From Prunella strophiata (Eukaryota; Chordata; Aves; Passeriformes; Prunellidae), in the NCBI GenBank assembly GCA_036583965.1, contig JAZBQD010000001.1, positions 12,921,392-12,985,391 of the forward strand: DNA of 64,000 nucleotides. Reading direction: 5' to 3'. Positions 61,404 to 64,000 of the stretch are shown piece by piece. The notes under the pieces were generated by a model, which searched no databases, was not told the origin of the DNA, and saw nothing but the letters and a program-made list of their open reading frames with translations. How positions within the stretch are numbered: position 1 is the stretch's first letter; every line of letters begins with the position of its first letter. A program made the translations under genes and the position numbers.

Positions 61404-62612
61404 AGTGTGTCTCTATAGGTTTTGAAACAATACCAACCTATAATGGGAAGAACAGCATTTGTTTTTTTCCAAAGATGGCTCAGATTACCAATACAACTTG
61501 ATCTAATGGCTTTTCCTGACACAGTGTTGCAAAAAACCTGTTTGAAACCCAGTATGGTTGTGTTCCTGTTGCAGTGAGATCCACTGACTTCCCTTATTAA
61601 TGGGAAAAAATTAATGGCTAAGGACAAGGTGTTTCCACTCTGATAATGAATACTCATTTTCTTGAACTATTCCTTTCTGGAATATATTCTTCTCCTTTTT
61701 TTATTTTTATTTTTTTTTCTTTTGTTGTTGTTGTCATTGGAGTTCATGGCTGGGAGTCAGGAGACCAGAATATTTAAGATTACAAAGGACGCTTAACTTG
61801 AAAACTTAAAATGGTCTTGAGTAGAAAGAAATCTCTGTAAGCATTACATGCTACCCCACAAGTGGGTCCACCTCATGCTGACAGCAGGCCTGATAACTGA
61901 ATGTTACATTTTTCATTGATCTAAGGAGTTACAGTGAGCAAAAAGTGCTGCAGCTTTGTGTCCCTGCTCCAAAAGATTGTCTTCCTTTATTGCTTTATGA
62001 AGGTGTGCTCTATCCTTGTGGTTTCATAAAGTTTTTCATTACTGAAATGAATAAATGGCAGGCAGAGAAACAAAAAGACAGTGCAGAATAAAAGTGAAGT
62101 ATTTTTTAGCTGTGTTAAACTCAGGAGTAGAGTTTAATTAAATATCACCTCCCAGGGGCAGCACTTCCCAAAGCGCGTTCTTCAGGGTGGTGGCTCACGG
62201 TTTGTTTTGGAAACCAGTTGTTCATCTTTCTTTGTTTTCAAAGTTAAGGAATTTGTCCTTTGCAATTTCTAATGTTGTATTTTCAGGGGGAAAAAAAAAC
62301 CTTACTCTTTTTATGCAAATACAAAATAAAGGGACTGGAGAAGTAAATAATACTTTTCCATTGATGTCACTGGAGTTTGATGTGAGCTGCAGTTAATGAT
62401 GTCTTCCTTGATAACAGTGAAATGGGATCCTTAAAATGCTGGGGTCAGGTCAGACCAGGAGCTAAGTGAAGTGGGCTCTGCCATCAAATTATTAAAAAAA
62501 AAATAAATCTGGTTTTATCTTTGATTACAACAAACACAACAGCACTAAAAGGGTGCACTGATGGTGATGTCTGATGCCAGCAACTGCAGCGAGATGTTGG
62601 CTGTGCATGTCT
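61404..62612. other. Downstream flank, no gene recognised
   Basis: AT-rich sequence with short frames only. It contains T-rich tracts near 61695-61730. No repeat family is recognised. Confidence 0.5.
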
Positions 62613-62741
62613 GGGATGGGATGGGATGGGATGGGATGGGATGGGATGGGATGGGATGGGATGGGATGGGATGGGATGGGATGGGATGGGATGGGATGGG
62701 ATGGGATGGGATGGGATGGGATGGGATGGGATGGGATGGGG
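62613..62741 (+). repeat. (GGGAT)n pentanucleotide array
   Basis: About 26 perfect copies of GGGAT. Each group of four gives GGG runs separated by AT, a clear G-quadruplex pattern on the + strand. The array produces spurious repeating frames on both strands. It lies about 1.2 kb after the ADRB1 poly(A) signal. Confidence 0.98.
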
Positions 62742-64000
62742 AGAGAGCACTGCTCTCCTTGTGCATGTTGTGGATCACAGAGCCAGGGCAGGGCCAGGTA
62801 GAGCAGGACAGGATCCCAGCACCTGGCTGGGAACTGAAGTGACTGTCAAGCCCTCATCCTCAGCAGGGTGCTAGATCCTGGGGAAGCACAGGGCCTACTG
62901 CATGGAGCAGGACAGCCTGATGGACTTGGCTCTTCATCTCATAAATCAGTTCACACACTCAGTTTTAACTACCCAAACACTCCTGTCCTTAGACTTCAAA
63001 AAGTGATGACATTTTTGCCTCAACAGGGCCCAAATTAGGTGGGAAATTTATGGCCAGAACTTGTTCTGCTTGCCCTGCTGAAGAACTGTCCTGGGTGATG
63101 CATCTCCTGGACAAGTGTGGTGGCACTGAGGTAGCATGAATTTGGCCCACTGACCTCAGAAGCTGTGTCAGCAAAGCAGTCAGGATTCGTCTGCTGTTGA
63201 ATTTTTGCCAGCTGAGGACCTGCTGGAAGAGTCTGGAGGCTGACACAGTTGAGTGCCTTCGTAGAGAGCTGAAGTAATCCCACTGGCAGCCTGCACAGGG
63301 GATGCCAGTCCATCTTGCACGGCGTGGAAAAGGCAGTGGCACAGTAACAGTGAGGGCAGAGCAGGACATGTGGCACACACGTGTGCGAGGAAGGGGAGGC
63401 TGCTGGCGAGCAGTCTGCTGTGGATCACACTCAGAACAGGCTGTTCTCTGCAGGGAAGAAGGATACTCTCAGAAGCATTGTGGGGCAGCTGAAATACTCC
63501 GGAGGCAATGAGTCAAAGGCTCAGGATGGATATTTTTTTTCTGACGAAAACCAGACATGGATTAGCAGTTGGAGCTGCAAGTCAGAAAGAAAAGGTGGTA
63601 GGCATGCGGCTGCACACGTACGTGGGCAGGAAAGCAGCAGCAAAGAGCTGCAGGCCTGCAGGGAAGGGAGACCCAGGTAAACCAGAAATCTGCTCAGAGA
63701 AAACGTCCTGCAGCTGCCAGGACCAAAATTGTTTGGCCAGGATGCCTGGAGACTTCCACATGGAAGACGCCTGATTCTCCAAGGCGCCGGCCACACTCCG
63801 TGCAGTGTTTGCTCAGCACTTCTGCAAAGAAGGCTGCCTCTCTCCACGTGTCTGAATGGGAATAGATCAGCTTGAAGGGCTGGATTCAGTTTTGTGTGTG
63901 CTCAGGGAAGTTCAGGCTGTTTCAGACACGCAGCAGGCTCTGCAGAAGGACTCCCCACCAGTGAAGGCTGCACAGAAACCCTCCTGAAAATCCACTGCAC
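62742..64000. other. Downstream flank, no gene recognised
   Basis: Moderately GC-rich sequence with overlapping short frames on both strands. I find no domain, convincing exon or repeat family in it. Confidence 0.5.

Noticed and set aside
62484..62874. Frames of GMGWD or PSHPI repeats
   Set aside because: They are simple translations of the (GGGAT)n array.

Overview
The window is vertebrate nuclear DNA, most probably from a bird. The one clear protein-coding gene, at 58749-60029 on the + strand, encodes a beta-1 adrenergic receptor (ADRB1) that closely resembles, as I remember it, the turkey receptor. The recognisable interspersed repeats are mainly CR1-type LINE fragments, the dominant family in bird and other reptile genomes. 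There is no operon-like structure, dense coding or prokaryotic signal anywhere. I cannot tell the species.

Positions 1 to about 55950 are a gene-poor, mostly AT-rich, CpG-poor desert upstream of ADRB1. I find no exon there that I can defend. It holds CR1 fragments on both strands, an older L2/L3-like LINE relic (about 6880-8364) with an eroded reverse-transcriptase segment and tail, and two copies of an unidentified repeat of about 290 bp (21552-21847 and 24328-24617). The second copy has split a CR1. Several tandem arrays are also present: AAAAT (23057-23179), a 1.36-kb array of an 8-bp unit AACAACTG (25833-27197), GGAAT/AGAAT joined to a CR1 end (31981-32080) and CAT (47105-47166).

From about 55950 the base composition changes to GC- and CpG-rich. 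This island is interrupted by a 2.04-kb minisatellite (56481-58518) whose 12-bp unit is GGGGCAGGGATA or ACCGGCAGGGAT. It ends only about 230 bp before the ADRB1 start codon. A short pyrimidine-rich leader (58519-58748) follows, with an in-frame upstream ATG at 58662, and then the 426-codon receptor.

The receptor reading frame ends ESKV-stop, and a consensus splice donor overlaps the last codon (AAG|GTATAG, GT at 60024). A matching acceptor at 60911 opens a 39-codon alternative tail (60912-61031), followed by a 3' UTR with AATAAA at 61379. The locus therefore appears able to make two receptors. One ends in a PDZ ligand. The other has a different basic tail that ends CKVI, which looks like a CaaX prenylation box.

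Downstream is a (GGGAT)n array (62613-62741) and then sequence in which I recognise nothing. The most interesting points are the alternative C-terminus, the G-quadruplex-prone and CpG-bearing minisatellite at the ADRB1 promoter, the nested unknown repeat, and the 8-bp array with more than a hundred possible Myb/E-box sites.
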